Below are positions 33,660 through 43,231 of a stretch of DNA of 54,959 bases, one piece after another (the stretch's first letter is position 1; every line of letters starts with the position of its first letter). The stretch is from an uncultured Prevotella sp. (lineage in GTDB: Bacteria > Bacteroidota > Bacteroidia > Bacteroidales > Bacteroidaceae): contig USJX01000012.1 in assembly GCA_900555035.1 (NCBI GenBank), forward strand, positions 1-54,959, in the 5' to 3' direction. Made by a program: the position numbers and the translations under genes. The notes below the pieces were generated by a model, which saw only the letters and a program-made list of their open reading frames with translations, ran no database searches and was not told where the DNA came from.

Positions 33660-35291
33660 TCAAATTAAATAGTATCTGCAATCTACGCGAGCGCCTTTCT
33701 TCGCTATTTCGGTTCCGACCATAGAATAAACTATCTTGCGAACTTCTTTGATGTCAACATCAGGTATTCTACTTGCTATTTCAGAAATTTTGCTCATAGG
33801 ATGTCTGTGTAAGTCCTCTTTGATAAGGGCTTTCAGAACATATGGTTCTATAGTTCTTAGCGTTGTGACAACATTGGATTTTGCATTCGTTAATAGTGCA
33901 GGATTGACTTGATAGTATGCCCCTTTTGTCGCACCACTTTTTGTTATTAAGTGATTCTTATCCAAATTGTCCACATAGCTTCTAAGTCGTTCTTCCGCAG
34001 TGAGTTGAAGAGTCTTAGACAAGTCTGTTGTCGCAATGCGTTTCTCTCTGGCTATGATGCCGAAAGCAATCTTGTTCTTTTGGGAAAGCTGATAATTATG
34101 GTCAACATAATCCATCAGGCGAACAACTTCTTTATCAGTAATCTCTGCACTTTGATATACAGTGACAGTATTGAAAGTTGATTCTATCTCTGGTTGCTTC
34201 TTTGCTTCAACTGCATCCAACTCATAAATCAAGTCATAGCCAGAGCCCTCGCCTTCCATCAATCCAAGTGCAGTCAGTATCTCAATCATATTCGGATTAC
34301 GTCTGTGCTTGGTATGAAGGATGTTGTCTTTGGTTACACCCAAAGGGAGACCACCAGGATTGGAGATGCTGATATAACCTGGATATACCTTGATTGTGAT
34401 GTCGTTAGAGATGGTTCTTGAGCTATGAGCCAAACTGTTAACAAGCAACTCTCTGATTAAGTTCTCGTTATAATAGCGTACAGTCTTACGGAAGAGTCCA
34501 TTAGGCATCTCATAGCTATAGGTCAACTCTACAGCCTTATCCATAATATCTTCCAAAAGTTCTTTCGGATTACGTGTGTTGTCACGCCATTCCAATTTGT
34601 TGGTCTTGTTCTCCAAGTCATCATATACGATATATTGCACAGTGATAGGATAGCAAATACGGCTACGCTGTTTGGCTGTACCAATCCATAAGACACCAAG
34701 ATTAGTCATCTTGTTGCCGTCAAGAAGGTGATACTGCTCGCCAATTTCCATATCGTCGAGCTGCTTGATATGCAGCTTTACTCTATCAGATTGGCGTATA
34801 TCATTAGCGAATTTAGAGAGATTCGTCTTATTCTCATCTTCCAATTCAAACAGTGTTGGTACAAGTTCCCATTGAAAAGCTCCTTTCTCTTCTCCTATAC
34901 GTTGGATATCCTCACTACGTACAGGTTCGTATTTGTCTGCGACACGGATGTACATTTTGCCATCAGAAGTGGTGGCATATGAATGGAGTGAAGGGAATAC
35001 AGTGATGGCAAAGTACTGGCTGCCAGTTTCGTCTTCACATACGTCGCCTACAGCAAGACCTACGTTGAAACAGAGTCCACGCAATCTTGTAACGGCACTA
35101 TTTGCCTCTTCTTGTGGTATAACCTGATTGGGAGCAGGCTTCTTTGTCTTGTCTTCTACGCCAATCATAATTTGTCCTCCTTGTGCATTGGCTAAAGCTA
35201 CACAAGTGGTGGAGAGTTCTTTGAATCCTTTCTCTCCAGTTCGAATCTTTTGCAGACTCTTGTATTCTATCTTTTGTTGCTCTGTATTCAT
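33660..35291 (-). CDS. Schlafen/AlbA_2-domain ATP-binding protein
   Basis: 543 aa. The AlbA_2 domain occupies roughly residues 5-130 (EYKSLQKIRTGEKGFKELST, VALANAQGGQIMIGVED). A GHKL-like C-terminal ATPase region follows near 285-375 (IRELLVNSLAHSSRTISND, YISISNPGGLPLGVTKDNI, ILTALGLMEGEGSGYDLIYE), and then winged-helix segments. Such proteins bind nucleic acid and are frequent passengers in defence islands, as regulators or effectors. The ATG at 35291 lies 6 bp after the DUF2971 stop, so it is the last gene of the island operon. Its function in the system is inferred only from position. Confidence 0.8.
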   Translation of the reverse strand: MNTEQQKIEYKSLQKIRTGEKGFKELSTTCVALANAQGGQIMIGVEDKTKKPAPNQVIPQEEANSAVTRLRGLCFNVGLAVGDVCEDETGSQYFAITVFPSLHSYATTSDGKMYIRVADKYEPVRSEDIQRIGEEKGAFQWELVPTLFELEDENKTNLSKFANDIRQSDRVKLHIKQLDDMEIGEQYHLLDGNKMTNLGVLWIGTAKQRSRICYPITVQYIVYDDLENKTNKLEWRDNTRNPKELLEDIMDKAVELTYSYEMPNGLFRKTVRYYNENLIRELLVNSLAHSSRTISNDITIKVYPGYISISNPGGLPLGVTKDNILHTKHRRNPNMIEILTALGLMEGEGSGYDLIYELDAVEAKKQPEIESTFNTVTVYQSAEITDKEVVRLMDYVDHNYQLSQKNKIAFGIIAREKRIATTDLSKTLQLTAEERLRSYVDNLDKNHLITKSGATKGAYYQVNPALLTNAKSNVVTTLRTIEPYVLKALIKEDLHRHPMSKISEIASRIPDVDIKEVRKIVYSMVGTEIAKKGARVDCRYYLI

Positions 35292-35297
35292 TTTTTA

Positions 35298-36170
35298 TTA
35301 TATTTTGTTTCTGTACGGAATAATTGACTTTTTAATAGGAATATCCAATAACTTAGAACACAAGAGAGCTTTGACTCTTTTTACATTGTTGTCGGAAGCT
35401 TGGCAAGGACCTATGATAATTTGTTGTAGGCAACTTATTGGTATTCCTACTTCAATGTATGGTGTTGGAAAACCGTCTTTTCCTTTGCGAAATTTGGGCA
35501 TTTCTCCGATCTTTACTATGCGATGTTCTTTTTCAGCTTCATATTTGAAGTGTTTATATTTGGGAGCTTCTTGGCAGTCTATTAAGTGCTGAATAACATC
35601 TCTCAATTCTTTGTCTTTGTCTTTATCTTTATCTTGAAGATTTTGTATTGTCCTACGACATGTATCCTCTTCTATTTTTATGTCATTTGGTTCTGTATAT
35701 ACACATTTTATGGGATAGTCCTTGTTGTATATAAGACGAGTATCTAGTTGATAATTGTTATTTTCAGGATTATTTCTATCTCTTAAACGCATGAGAGGAG
35801 CACCCGGCAATTTGTCAAAGTCGAAGCCTAAACTTATGCCATCTCCATTTTGACCATAGCCGCGCCACATGGTTAAATCATCTTCTTGTTCCGAAAAGGA
35901 GATAAAATACAAACTCAAACCTTTTTCGGGTTCATTTATTAATTTATCGTATTCTTTCATTAAGTTACATTGGTTGTGCAGACTGTAGTTTTCGACAGCT
36001 TTTCTAAGCCCCTCAAAATACAATTTACATTCTGTTGGATCATTTTGATATGAAGAATGACCTGCCCACATAATTAAGTGGGTAGGCTCTAAATTGTCAT
36101 TTTGATGAAACAAAGAATGTTCCATCATGGAGATGAATGTATCCATCGTTGTATAATGATATAATATCAT
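35298..36170 (-). CDS. DUF2971 protein
   Basis: 290 aa. It has the DUF2971 pattern: LYHYTTMDTFISMMEHSLFH at the start, HLIMWAGHSSYQNDPTECKL (near 32), LYFISFSEQEDDLTMWRGYG and GDGISLGFDFDKLPG (near 112), and FKYEAEKEHRIVKIGEMPKF near 235. The H-Y-T...NDP-E...F-S...D-x-L-x-M-W-x-x-Y-G layout is common in phage-defence and accessory regions; it recalls ADP-ribosyltransferase-like folds, but I cannot show an activity. It lies 21 bp after the methylase stop and 6 bp before the AlbA_2 start. It may be an effector or a passenger. Confidence 0.8.
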   Translation of the reverse strand: MILYHYTTMDTFISMMEHSLFHQNDNLEPTHLIMWAGHSSYQNDPTECKLYFEGLRKAVENYSLHNQCNLMKEYDKLINEPEKGLSLYFISFSEQEDDLTMWRGYGQNGDGISLGFDFDKLPGAPLMRLRDRNNPENNNYQLDTRLIYNKDYPIKCVYTEPNDIKIEEDTCRRTIQNLQDKDKDKDKELRDVIQHLIDCQEAPKYKHFKYEAEKEHRIVKIGEMPKFRKGKDGFPTPYIEVGIPISCLQQIIIGPCQASDNNVKRVKALLCSKLLDIPIKKSIIPYRNKI

Positions 36171-36191
36171 ATAAATCCTTTCTTGTATTTT

Positions 36192-39100
36192 TTAATTATT
36201 GTATCCAAATTTATTCCAAGCTTCGAGAACGAGGCGCTTGGTGCGGTATTCTCCGTACTGGCGTATCTCGTTGTCTTTCAGCACACGGAAGGTCTCGTTG
36301 ATGCAGCCTTTACCACAGACATCTTCTGGGTCTAAGATATAACGGAGATCTTCAGTGTTGAGGCCATAGAGATGGGCAAAGATGGCATCAAGCTCGGCTT
36401 GAAGGATGGCTCTGCGCTCAGGATTGTAAATCCAAGGCTGCTGTGCCCCCAACTGTGGCAGCTCAGAACGCTGCTCTTCGTTCATTTCATCCCATAATTC
36501 TGATGCCCAACCATCCATATCGTGATTGAAATAGCATAGCTCGGCTACTCGTTTCACGATCTGCCATTGCATGGCAGATGGGATTTGGTCGAGGGTGAGA
36601 ACAGGAAGCTGTTTAACAATATATGCGCTCATATGAAGGCGACCACATTTTTGCCTTGTTGCATAGTCGAAGACGAGCGAGGATAGCATACTTTGTAGAA
36701 CGCAGTTGGGCATACAGCCACGCTCCGCGTAGAGGAGCGTGGCTGTATGCCCAACGCCTTTGGCGTTGGGAATACGGGCAACAACGAATGTTCGTTCCGT
36801 TGTTGCTGTTGTTATATCGCGAAAAGCGAGTAATGTACTATATTTCCATTTTATTTCATTTTCATTGTTTGTCTTATAGAGCCTTTTATAAACTTCTTGT
36901 ATAGGAACCCAATACCATGGGGTAATGGTTGAATTTGGATTACTGAGTTCATCTAAGGAGGTCTCGTCTAATGCAAAGGGACGGTTTCCACTTGTTGGCC
37001 AATATGCGTAATGATGATTGAATAAAGTAAACATCTTACCTTCATAAAGTGGAACGTATGTTTCATCATCTACAGTTGTGAATGTGTCGCCATCCAAGCT
37101 TGCACCAAGTTCTGTCAGTTGTGTATAAGTTCGGAAAAGATAGGAATCGTTAGACATATCAAGCATTCTTGCGAATTTTACATTCCAAGGATTTTCTCCC
37201 GTAACTTCATTATATAAAATAGTGGAGTTTCGGTAAATCTTAGCATTCAGCTTTGCGTCACGGCTTGTACGGAATACTGGGCAAGTCTTTGTGTTTGGAT
37301 TAAGACGTGCAAAGTCGCTCGTCTGCAAAGTATATATGCGGCGAGGGTCAAGCAGGTGATCAAGGCGGCGTAACCAAAAGCCAGCATTGACAGACCTTGG
37401 ATTAGTTTGTTGTTGTTGTGCAACCAAAATGCAGAATTTATATTCTGGATGGATATCAAACAATTTTTCTCTGTTTTCGAAATCAAATAATGTTGTTAAA
37501 CGATTTTCATTAATTAACTTTGCAAAAAAAGCTTTGTTGCTATCATTTACAGCAATACCAGTAGGCAATACAAGTCCCCAAGCCTCTTTTGAGAAAGAGA
37601 GGCATAACTCTGCAAACATAGGGTATAGGTCTATGTCTCCAGTTGCAGTCAAATCAAATCTTCCTGCTAAGCGAACGAAGCGGCTAAGGGCTTCTGCATC
37701 AGCAAGGGCCTTGGCATATTCCTTATATAATGTTGGGTCTGAAGTCTGTAAGGCTTCTATCGCTTCTTTGCGTTGACTTGCAGTGCCAGCATTTACAATG
37801 TCGGCACGATTATGACTTTCAAACCATTTCTTGTCTTCCACCTTAATCTTATCCCAAGGTGGGTTACCGCACATGACGTCAAATCCCTTATTGGCTGCAA
37901 ATACCTCAGGGAACTCCACGCACCAATGGAAGAAACGCTGCTCATCAGCCATACGCTTTACTTCTGTCTTGAAGTCGGCAGAGAGCTGGCGATAGAAAGT
38001 AGGCAGTGGCTTGCCTTTTTCAAGGCATTCCATTGCACTAATTTCCTGAAGCGCACGCATCACGGTCTTGGTATATGGAACCTCCGCCTCCAGAATCAGT
38101 TCTTTATTGCTGCCCCCATTATCTTTATAAAGTTCGTCTCTTAGAACAGTATAGTAAAATGCACTGGTATAGATGTCGCATGCACGGCGCAGACAATCTA
38201 CTCGTGCAGACTCCATCAGCTCTTTCCATCGTTCCTGCTTGATGATTTCTTCCTCTAAAGTATCTTCCGGTAAGTGGTTGATAAAGCGAATCTTATCAGC
38301 TAAGCCAATCTGGGCAGCAGACATATTCTCAACACCAAAGGAATCCTCCAAACCTAATGTAGGCTCATTATCTAAAGTTCCGTTTACTGCTTTTACGGCT
38401 TCCTGATTCATCTTCTTCAAAGCCTTCAATGTATCTTTGTCCTCTGCGGTCAAAGCCTTGTCTGGTACACCATCTATCAGCATCTGCAAGTCGGAAACTC
38501 CCAATACGGAATTACCGCAACGGATATGATGATCGAGGAATGAAAGTGGCTTGCCTGCGCAATAACCTTCAATCCACAATACTACTTTGCAAAGTTCTAC
38601 GGCATCGGGGTTGTAATCTACGGCATAAACACAGCGGGAGATAACCTCACGAAGTGCCTGACGATAATCTAGCGAAGCCGGGTTGTCCTCACCTGTGCGG
38701 AGGGTACAGATATACCAGGCAATGGTGCGAGCCATCGCCAATACAATATGTCCGGAGCCACTTGCTGCATCACAAACCTTCATATTGAGTAATGCCTTTA
38801 CCTTCTCTTCTGTGGTAGTCTGTGTAGCAATCTTTTCCTTGATGACTGGTTCAAGTGTAGTCTTGATAAGATTCTGTACCAAGTCTGGACGTGTATAATA
38901 AGAAGAAGTGCTTTGACGGTCTAAACCGCCAACGAAGCCAAACTGCCAGTCGGAAGCGGCAACACCCGGCTGTACGAATGGGCGCATTTCGAGAATGCCT
39001 TCATATACAGAACCAAACTCCTCTACGTCGAGAGAGGAATAGTTGATCTTAACTTTTTGCTGACGTTCGTCTTCAAACTCGTTGAGAGCAGAGAATGCAG

Positions 39101-40334
39101 CGAGCAAATCCTTGTTGCTTACCTGGCATTGCTTCAGCCAATGCAGGGTTTCTGTGCCAAAGAGTACACCACCCAATGGCTTGATGCCCAGTTTCTCGCC
39201 AAAAGTATCTGGCTCGAAGAGATGGAAAGTATCCATCAATCCCTGCCATAGGTCGGAATACTGGCGTTGTTTCAGGTACGCCAATTCCGAGAGATGGCGC
39301 AGACGGCTTGTTGCATAGAACTTCTTGTAGATGTCCTGCCACTGGCATAACTGCTTGTAATCTGGAGCATCAGGTGAATCGGGAATCTGATAAACCAATC
39401 CTCTATCCTCTATGATAAACAGGAAGAGGAGACGGTAGATGAAGTGAATGAGTTCCTTGTTGAGTTGGGTTGCATCCATCGTTCCATTGGCGAAGGCTTC
39501 GCGCAATGCGTCATTACCTTCACCTTCTGATGTCAATACGGCATTTCCGATGGTTTCCATCGTGGTTTGCACGGCACGAGACAAACCATTGCGAATGCGG
39601 TTGCCCGACTCGATGCTCATGTTAAACCAGCGTTCCATCACGCATGGCTCGTCACCACTTGTGCGGAAACGGGAAGCGTGAAGCAGACGGAACATCAGGC
39701 AGAACTCGGTGTATTTGTCTTCCTCCAGCATACGGCGGAGGTCAAACTCTATATAGGTGAGCTTCACCAGCTGTCCGGAGTTGCGGATGATTCGCAGGAT
39801 TTGTCCGTTGCTGATGATGCCATATACATTCTCTGTGGCGTTGAGATATTCGAGCATAGTGGCATGAGCCGACTTCTTGCGCATACCGCCTTTGGCACGA
39901 TAGTCGAGGGAACATTTGTCCAGGGTATCAATGCTTTCATCGGCACTGATACCTTCACCTATGATAATGAATGGCATTTTACCCAAGTCGTGGCAGGTAT
40001 AGCTAATGTCGTAGTTGGTGCCAGCCACTTCTATATTGGTAGCCTGGCGGTCGAGCGAATAGCCTAAGCTTTGGAACAGTCGCTCCATCAGATCACGGGC
40101 ACGACGGGTGCCGTATGGATCCTTGTTGACCAATCGCTCGTTGCTGGCACGTTCCTTGTAGAAGTTCCAATCATTGCGCAGGCTGCTCCATACGTAGTCT
40201 ATGGCCGAAGATACGGAAATATCCATTCCGAAATCCTGGTCACGGTTGCCGTTGAGCGTGTTCTCACGCTCTATATGATGTAAGATGTCATCAGAGAGAA
40301 GATGACCATATATATGAATACTTGTATAGTCCAT
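36192..40334 (-). CDS. Large adenine-specific DNA methyltransferase (Eco57I/PglX/DrmMI-like)
   Basis: 1380 aa. The N-terminal 500 residues are helical and contain NIEVAGTNYDISYTCHDLGK and KKSAHATMLEYLNATENVYG. SAM-binding motif I is VCDAASGSGHIVLAMARTIA (near 523) and catalytic motif IV is MCGNPPWDKIKVEDKKWF (near 822), i.e. the NPPW of gamma-type N6-adenine methylases. The C-terminal part is the target-recognition region, ending in YIVKQLPVLTLDQIPSAMQW. The family occurs in BREX (PglX), DISARM class 1 (DrmMI) and type IIG enzymes. No nuclease domain is obvious in it, so it probably marks self DNA for the partner helicases. It starts 6 bp after the SNF2 helicase stop. A 22-bp inverted repeat lies in codons near residue 1200. 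Confidence 0.85.
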   Translation of the reverse strand: MDYTSIHIYGHLLSDDILHHIERENTLNGNRDQDFGMDISVSSAIDYVWSSLRNDWNFYKERASNERLVNKDPYGTRRARDLMERLFQSLGYSLDRQATNIEVAGTNYDISYTCHDLGKMPFIIIGEGISADESIDTLDKCSLDYRAKGGMRKKSAHATMLEYLNATENVYGIISNGQILRIIRNSGQLVKLTYIEFDLRRMLEEDKYTEFCLMFRLLHASRFRTSGDEPCVMERWFNMSIESGNRIRNGLSRAVQTTMETIGNAVLTSEGEGNDALREAFANGTMDATQLNKELIHFIYRLLFLFIIEDRGLVYQIPDSPDAPDYKQLCQWQDIYKKFYATSRLRHLSELAYLKQRQYSDLWQGLMDTFHLFEPDTFGEKLGIKPLGGVLFGTETLHWLKQCQVSNKDLLAAFSALNEFEDERQQKVKINYSSLDVEEFGSVYEGILEMRPFVQPGVAASDWQFGFVGGLDRQSTSSYYTRPDLVQNLIKTTLEPVIKEKIATQTTTEEKVKALLNMKVCDAASGSGHIVLAMARTIAWYICTLRTGEDNPASLDYRQALREVISRCVYAVDYNPDAVELCKVVLWIEGYCAGKPLSFLDHHIRCGNSVLGVSDLQMLIDGVPDKALTAEDKDTLKALKKMNQEAVKAVNGTLDNEPTLGLEDSFGVENMSAAQIGLADKIRFINHLPEDTLEEEIIKQERWKELMESARVDCLRRACDIYTSAFYYTVLRDELYKDNGGSNKELILEAEVPYTKTVMRALQEISAMECLEKGKPLPTFYRQLSADFKTEVKRMADEQRFFHWCVEFPEVFAANKGFDVMCGNPPWDKIKVEDKKWFESHNRADIVNAGTASQRKEAIEALQTSDPTLYKEYAKALADAEALSRFVRLAGRFDLTATGDIDLYPMFAELCLSFSKEAWGLVLPTGIAVNDSNKAFFAKLINENRLTTLFDFENREKLFDIHPEYKFCILVAQQQQTNPRSVNAGFWLRRLDHLLDPRRIYTLQTSDFARLNPNTKTCPVFRTSRDAKLNAKIYRNSTILYNEVTGENPWNVKFARMLDMSNDSYLFRTYTQLTELGASLDGDTFTTVDDETYVPLYEGKMFTLFNHHYAYWPTSGNRPFALDETSLDELSNPNSTITPWYWVPIQEVYKRLYKTNNENEIKWKYSTLLAFRDITTATTERTFVVARIPNAKGVGHTATLLYAERGCMPNCVLQSMLSSLVFDYATRQKCGRLHMSAYIVKQLPVLTLDQIPSAMQWQIVKRVAELCYFNHDMDGWASELWDEMNEEQRSELPQLGAQQPWIYNPERRAILQAELDAIFAHLYGLNTEDLRYILDPEDVCGKGCINETFRVLKDNEIRQYGEYRTKRLVLEAWNKFGYNN
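36705..36806. repeat. Stem-loop cluster inside the methylase gene
   Basis: Perfect 22-bp arms 36705-36726 and 36734-36755 enclose a 7-nt loop (the arm begins GTTGGGCATACAGCCACG). The right arm overlaps a second stem CCCAACGCC-TTT-GGCGTTGGG (36750-36770), so the two are mutually exclusive. A third, 9-bp stem (GCAACAACG, 36778-36786 with 36798-36806) follows. All are in frame and leave the methylase readable. Confidence 0.9.
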
Positions 40335-40340
40335 AATGAA

Positions 40341-43226
40341 TTAGATATTTATTTGTGGCACAAACAGATAAGCAGCAATCACATCCATTGGCAATACAGG
40401 TTCTACCACTTGGTACTCTGATGCCTTCAGGTAGGTGCGATACTTGGCGAAAGCTTCTACCAGATGTGAAGCTCTTTCCAGGGCTATCTCATCTGTGTGT
40501 TGACGAAGTTCTGTCTCATTGTTAATCCAACGGATGGCATTTGTAAGAAGAGTCTTCTGTGTAGGCAAGTCCATATCGCCAGATGCCATTGAGTGCAGGA
40601 AAAGCTGTTTGGCTTCTTCCTGTGTAAGGAAATCGTGGTTTTCTATCTTTCCACGATAGCCCACAAATATCATTTCTTCACCCACCAGTTCTCGGTTCTC
40701 TATCTTTTTGTCACGGATAACACTACGAACACGCATCAATAGAATGGTGGTTCGTTTCTTCACTTCTGTTGTTGCCATTACCAAAGCCCGGCATGCTCCC
40801 AATTCGCCACCATTGACGGAATCGTTGACAACGGCACGGCTCAAATCCTCTACGAATGTATGATTGCGTCCTATATACATATAATGCTTGGGAGTTGGGG
40901 AAGCAAAAGATATGCGCACAAGCCCTTTGGATGTTGCCTTGTCGGCGAAGTAGTGGCGCAGATTTGCTGGTAACTCCAGAAGTTGGAAACTGTAACACAA
41001 AGGTATATCGTCTGTATGAACGTTTACACCGACATGCAATAGTTGCTCAATCACAAAGTCACGGGTATCTTCTACACCTCCAATTACCGACTTGGCTTCT
41101 TCCAAGGATGCAGTCAGTCGGGTTGGATCCATCTGCTTATTGTTATGAGCAAAGTAGGTGTGAGAAATCTTCTCGTTCTCTTCCATCTTTTTGAGTTGAA
41201 TCTCAAGTTCCTCTTCCTGTTGCTTGTTCCATTCCGGGTCGTTATCGAACAGGGACTGCTCCATATAGTCGGTTCTTGTAGGAACCTTGGCATCGAAAAT
41301 TCGCTGCATGATGTTTTCCATCAATGAAGCATCATTGTCTGCGATAGGCAGATAGACACCCAGTTTCTTGCGTATCTCTTCCTGCTTTTTGTATAAAACA
41401 TTGAGCACGATATCGTCCACCGGGTTGTTCTTGGCATGAAGCGTGGATATAAGGACTGCATCGGCAGTTTGTCCGAAGCGGTCGATACGGCCATTACGTT
41501 GTTCCATGCGGTTTGGGTTCCAAGGAAGATCGTAATGAATAACAGCCTCAAAGCCTTGCTGCAAGTTGACACCTTCTGAGAGGCAGTCGGTACAAACCAA
41601 TACGTGGCGGTCTTCCTGTGCCAAGGCGTCAATCTTCATTTTGCGCTCCTCATCAGCCAAACGGCTGGTAACCACACCCACAACCACCTTCTTGAACTTC
41701 TTGTTGCTGGCGAACTGGTCTGTGATATATTTGCCAACATACTCTGCTGTTTGGATATACTGGCAGAATACGATAGGGTTCATGCCACTGTCAAGAGAGA
41801 ACTTCACAATGTCAAGAGCCTGTTTCACCTTTTCATCACCATCCGTTTCCTTGATGTGTTCCAACTGCTTGATGAAGCTGTGGAACTCTTTCTTATCTGT
41901 AGCACTGGTTGTTTCTAATGCTTCAGGAACGACATCGTCGGCATTCAACAAATCCTTCAGAGGATCATTGAATATATATACCTGCTCGGAATCGTCTTCT
42001 GTATTTGCTGATGATGAATCTTCCCTTTTGTCTATCTTGTTTTGCAACATACTGATACCAGCATCTGGGCTTGACATTACTCCACGCATCAAGGCCAGAA
42101 GATCCCAGTATATATAGCGCTGCTTGCGTTTGTCTGCTCCCGATACCTTCTGGATGCCATGTTTTACATATTCTATCAGATGCCCCAACAAATTGCGATA
42201 ATCTGGAGTGAAGGAGTATTCATCCTTGTCGATTCGAACACGCTCAGGGAAGACGATTTCATTGCCTAGATACTGCTTGATGTCGGCACGGCGACGTTGT
42301 ACGAAGTAATGGGACAGTTCCTCGCGCTCTGTGGCGGTTTGAAGCTGGTAGCTCTCGAACTTAGGATTCAATAATCCGATAAGGGACTGAAACTCTTCGC
42401 TTTGACCACTATGAGGGGTAGCTGTCAGCAAGACCAGTTGCTGCTCAGGCTTATTGGCAAGGTCGCTTAACAAGCGATAGCGTTGTTGCTGATATTTGTT
42501 GGCACCTGTTGGCTTGGCGCAAGTATGGGCTTCATCAACAATCACGAAATCCGGGCAATGGTCGAGGAAGATATTTCGCTTATTGCCTTGTTTCACATAA
42601 TCAATGGAAATAACCTGGTAGGGGATGTCACGGAACACATTCTGGTCTGGACGCAGTTTCTTCTCCAAACGGCTGATGGTAGAAGAACGGATAATCTCTG
42701 CATCCAAGCCAAACTTGTCCTTGATTTCATTTTGCCACTGCTCGCAAAGGTGTGGCAAGCATACTACTGCGAAACGGTTAATTTCGTGGCGGTCGAGTAA
42801 TTCTTTGGCAATCAATAATGATTCCAGGGTCTTTCCAATACCAACGTCATCAGAGATGAGCAGTCTGATCTTTTCTTGTTTGAGTGCAAGAATCAGCGGA
42901 ACCATCTGATATGGACGTGGCTCGAAAGATAGTCTTCCAAGACACTGGAATGGACCCGCTATATCTCTGAACGATAAACGGCAAGCGTTATAAAGCACCT
43001 TTGCAGATGCCTTATAACTGTTTTTTCCGATGTCATCAGCTGTAGGACGACGAAAATTGTAGGAATGAATCTGTAGTTCATCCCCATAGAGAGGAAGGTA
43101 GAGACCGATGGTTTCGGCATCTGTACCTCCTAATGGCTTTATTATCATAAGCTCGTCCTCTCCTGATTGCTGAACAACCCAAGGACGATTCCTAAATTCT
43201 ATCAATGTACCAGTCTTGTAATCCAT
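40341..43226 (-). CDS. SNF2-type helicase (DrmD-like)
   Basis: 961 aa from MDYKTGTLIEFRNRPWVVQQ. Walker A is LLISDDVGIGKTLESLLIAK (near 125), motif II is FVIVDEAHTCAKPTGANKYQ (near 230), motif III is LVLLTATPHSG, and motifs V-VI are VHYDLPWNPNR-like and EQRNGRIDRFGQTADAVLIS (near 578). The long C-terminal region includes YVGRNHTFVEDLS-like and EEMIFVGYRGKIENHD segments. The arrangement matches the SNF2-family helicase of DISARM class 1 (DrmD) and other DNA-translocating defence proteins. An open frame extends 75 bp upstream into the preceding gene, but the conserved start is at 43226, giving a 5-bp gap. It probably translocates on DNA next to the methylase. Confidence 0.8.
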   Translation of the reverse strand: MDYKTGTLIEFRNRPWVVQQSGEDELMIIKPLGGTDAETIGLYLPLYGDELQIHSYNFRRPTADDIGKNSYKASAKVLYNACRLSFRDIAGPFQCLGRLSFEPRPYQMVPLILALKQEKIRLLISDDVGIGKTLESLLIAKELLDRHEINRFAVVCLPHLCEQWQNEIKDKFGLDAEIIRSSTISRLEKKLRPDQNVFRDIPYQVISIDYVKQGNKRNIFLDHCPDFVIVDEAHTCAKPTGANKYQQQRYRLLSDLANKPEQQLVLLTATPHSGQSEEFQSLIGLLNPKFESYQLQTATEREELSHYFVQRRRADIKQYLGNEIVFPERVRIDKDEYSFTPDYRNLLGHLIEYVKHGIQKVSGADKRKQRYIYWDLLALMRGVMSSPDAGISMLQNKIDKREDSSSANTEDDSEQVYIFNDPLKDLLNADDVVPEALETTSATDKKEFHSFIKQLEHIKETDGDEKVKQALDIVKFSLDSGMNPIVFCQYIQTAEYVGKYITDQFASNKKFKKVVVGVVTSRLADEERKMKIDALAQEDRHVLVCTDCLSEGVNLQQGFEAVIHYDLPWNPNRMEQRNGRIDRFGQTADAVLISTLHAKNNPVDDIVLNVLYKKQEEIRKKLGVYLPIADNDASLMENIMQRIFDAKVPTRTDYMEQSLFDNDPEWNKQQEEELEIQLKKMEENEKISHTYFAHNNKQMDPTRLTASLEEAKSVIGGVEDTRDFVIEQLLHVGVNVHTDDIPLCYSFQLLELPANLRHYFADKATSKGLVRISFASPTPKHYMYIGRNHTFVEDLSRAVVNDSVNGGELGACRALVMATTEVKKRTTILLMRVRSVIRDKKIENRELVGEEMIFVGYRGKIENHDFLTQEEAKQLFLHSMASGDMDLPTQKTLLTNAIRWINNETELRQHTDEIALERASHLVEAFAKYRTYLKASEYQVVEPVLPMDVIAAYLFVPQINI

Positions 43227-43231
43227 ATCAT

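Noticed and set aside
36705..36806. The stem-loop cluster as a tRNA or structured ncRNA
   Set aside because: The stems do not form a cloverleaf and lack tRNA consensus boxes, and the region is in-frame coding sequence.
36623..36904. A 93-codon plus-strand frame containing the stem-loops
   Set aside because: The minus-strand methylase reads through the region with normal family motifs on both sides; the plus frame has no support.
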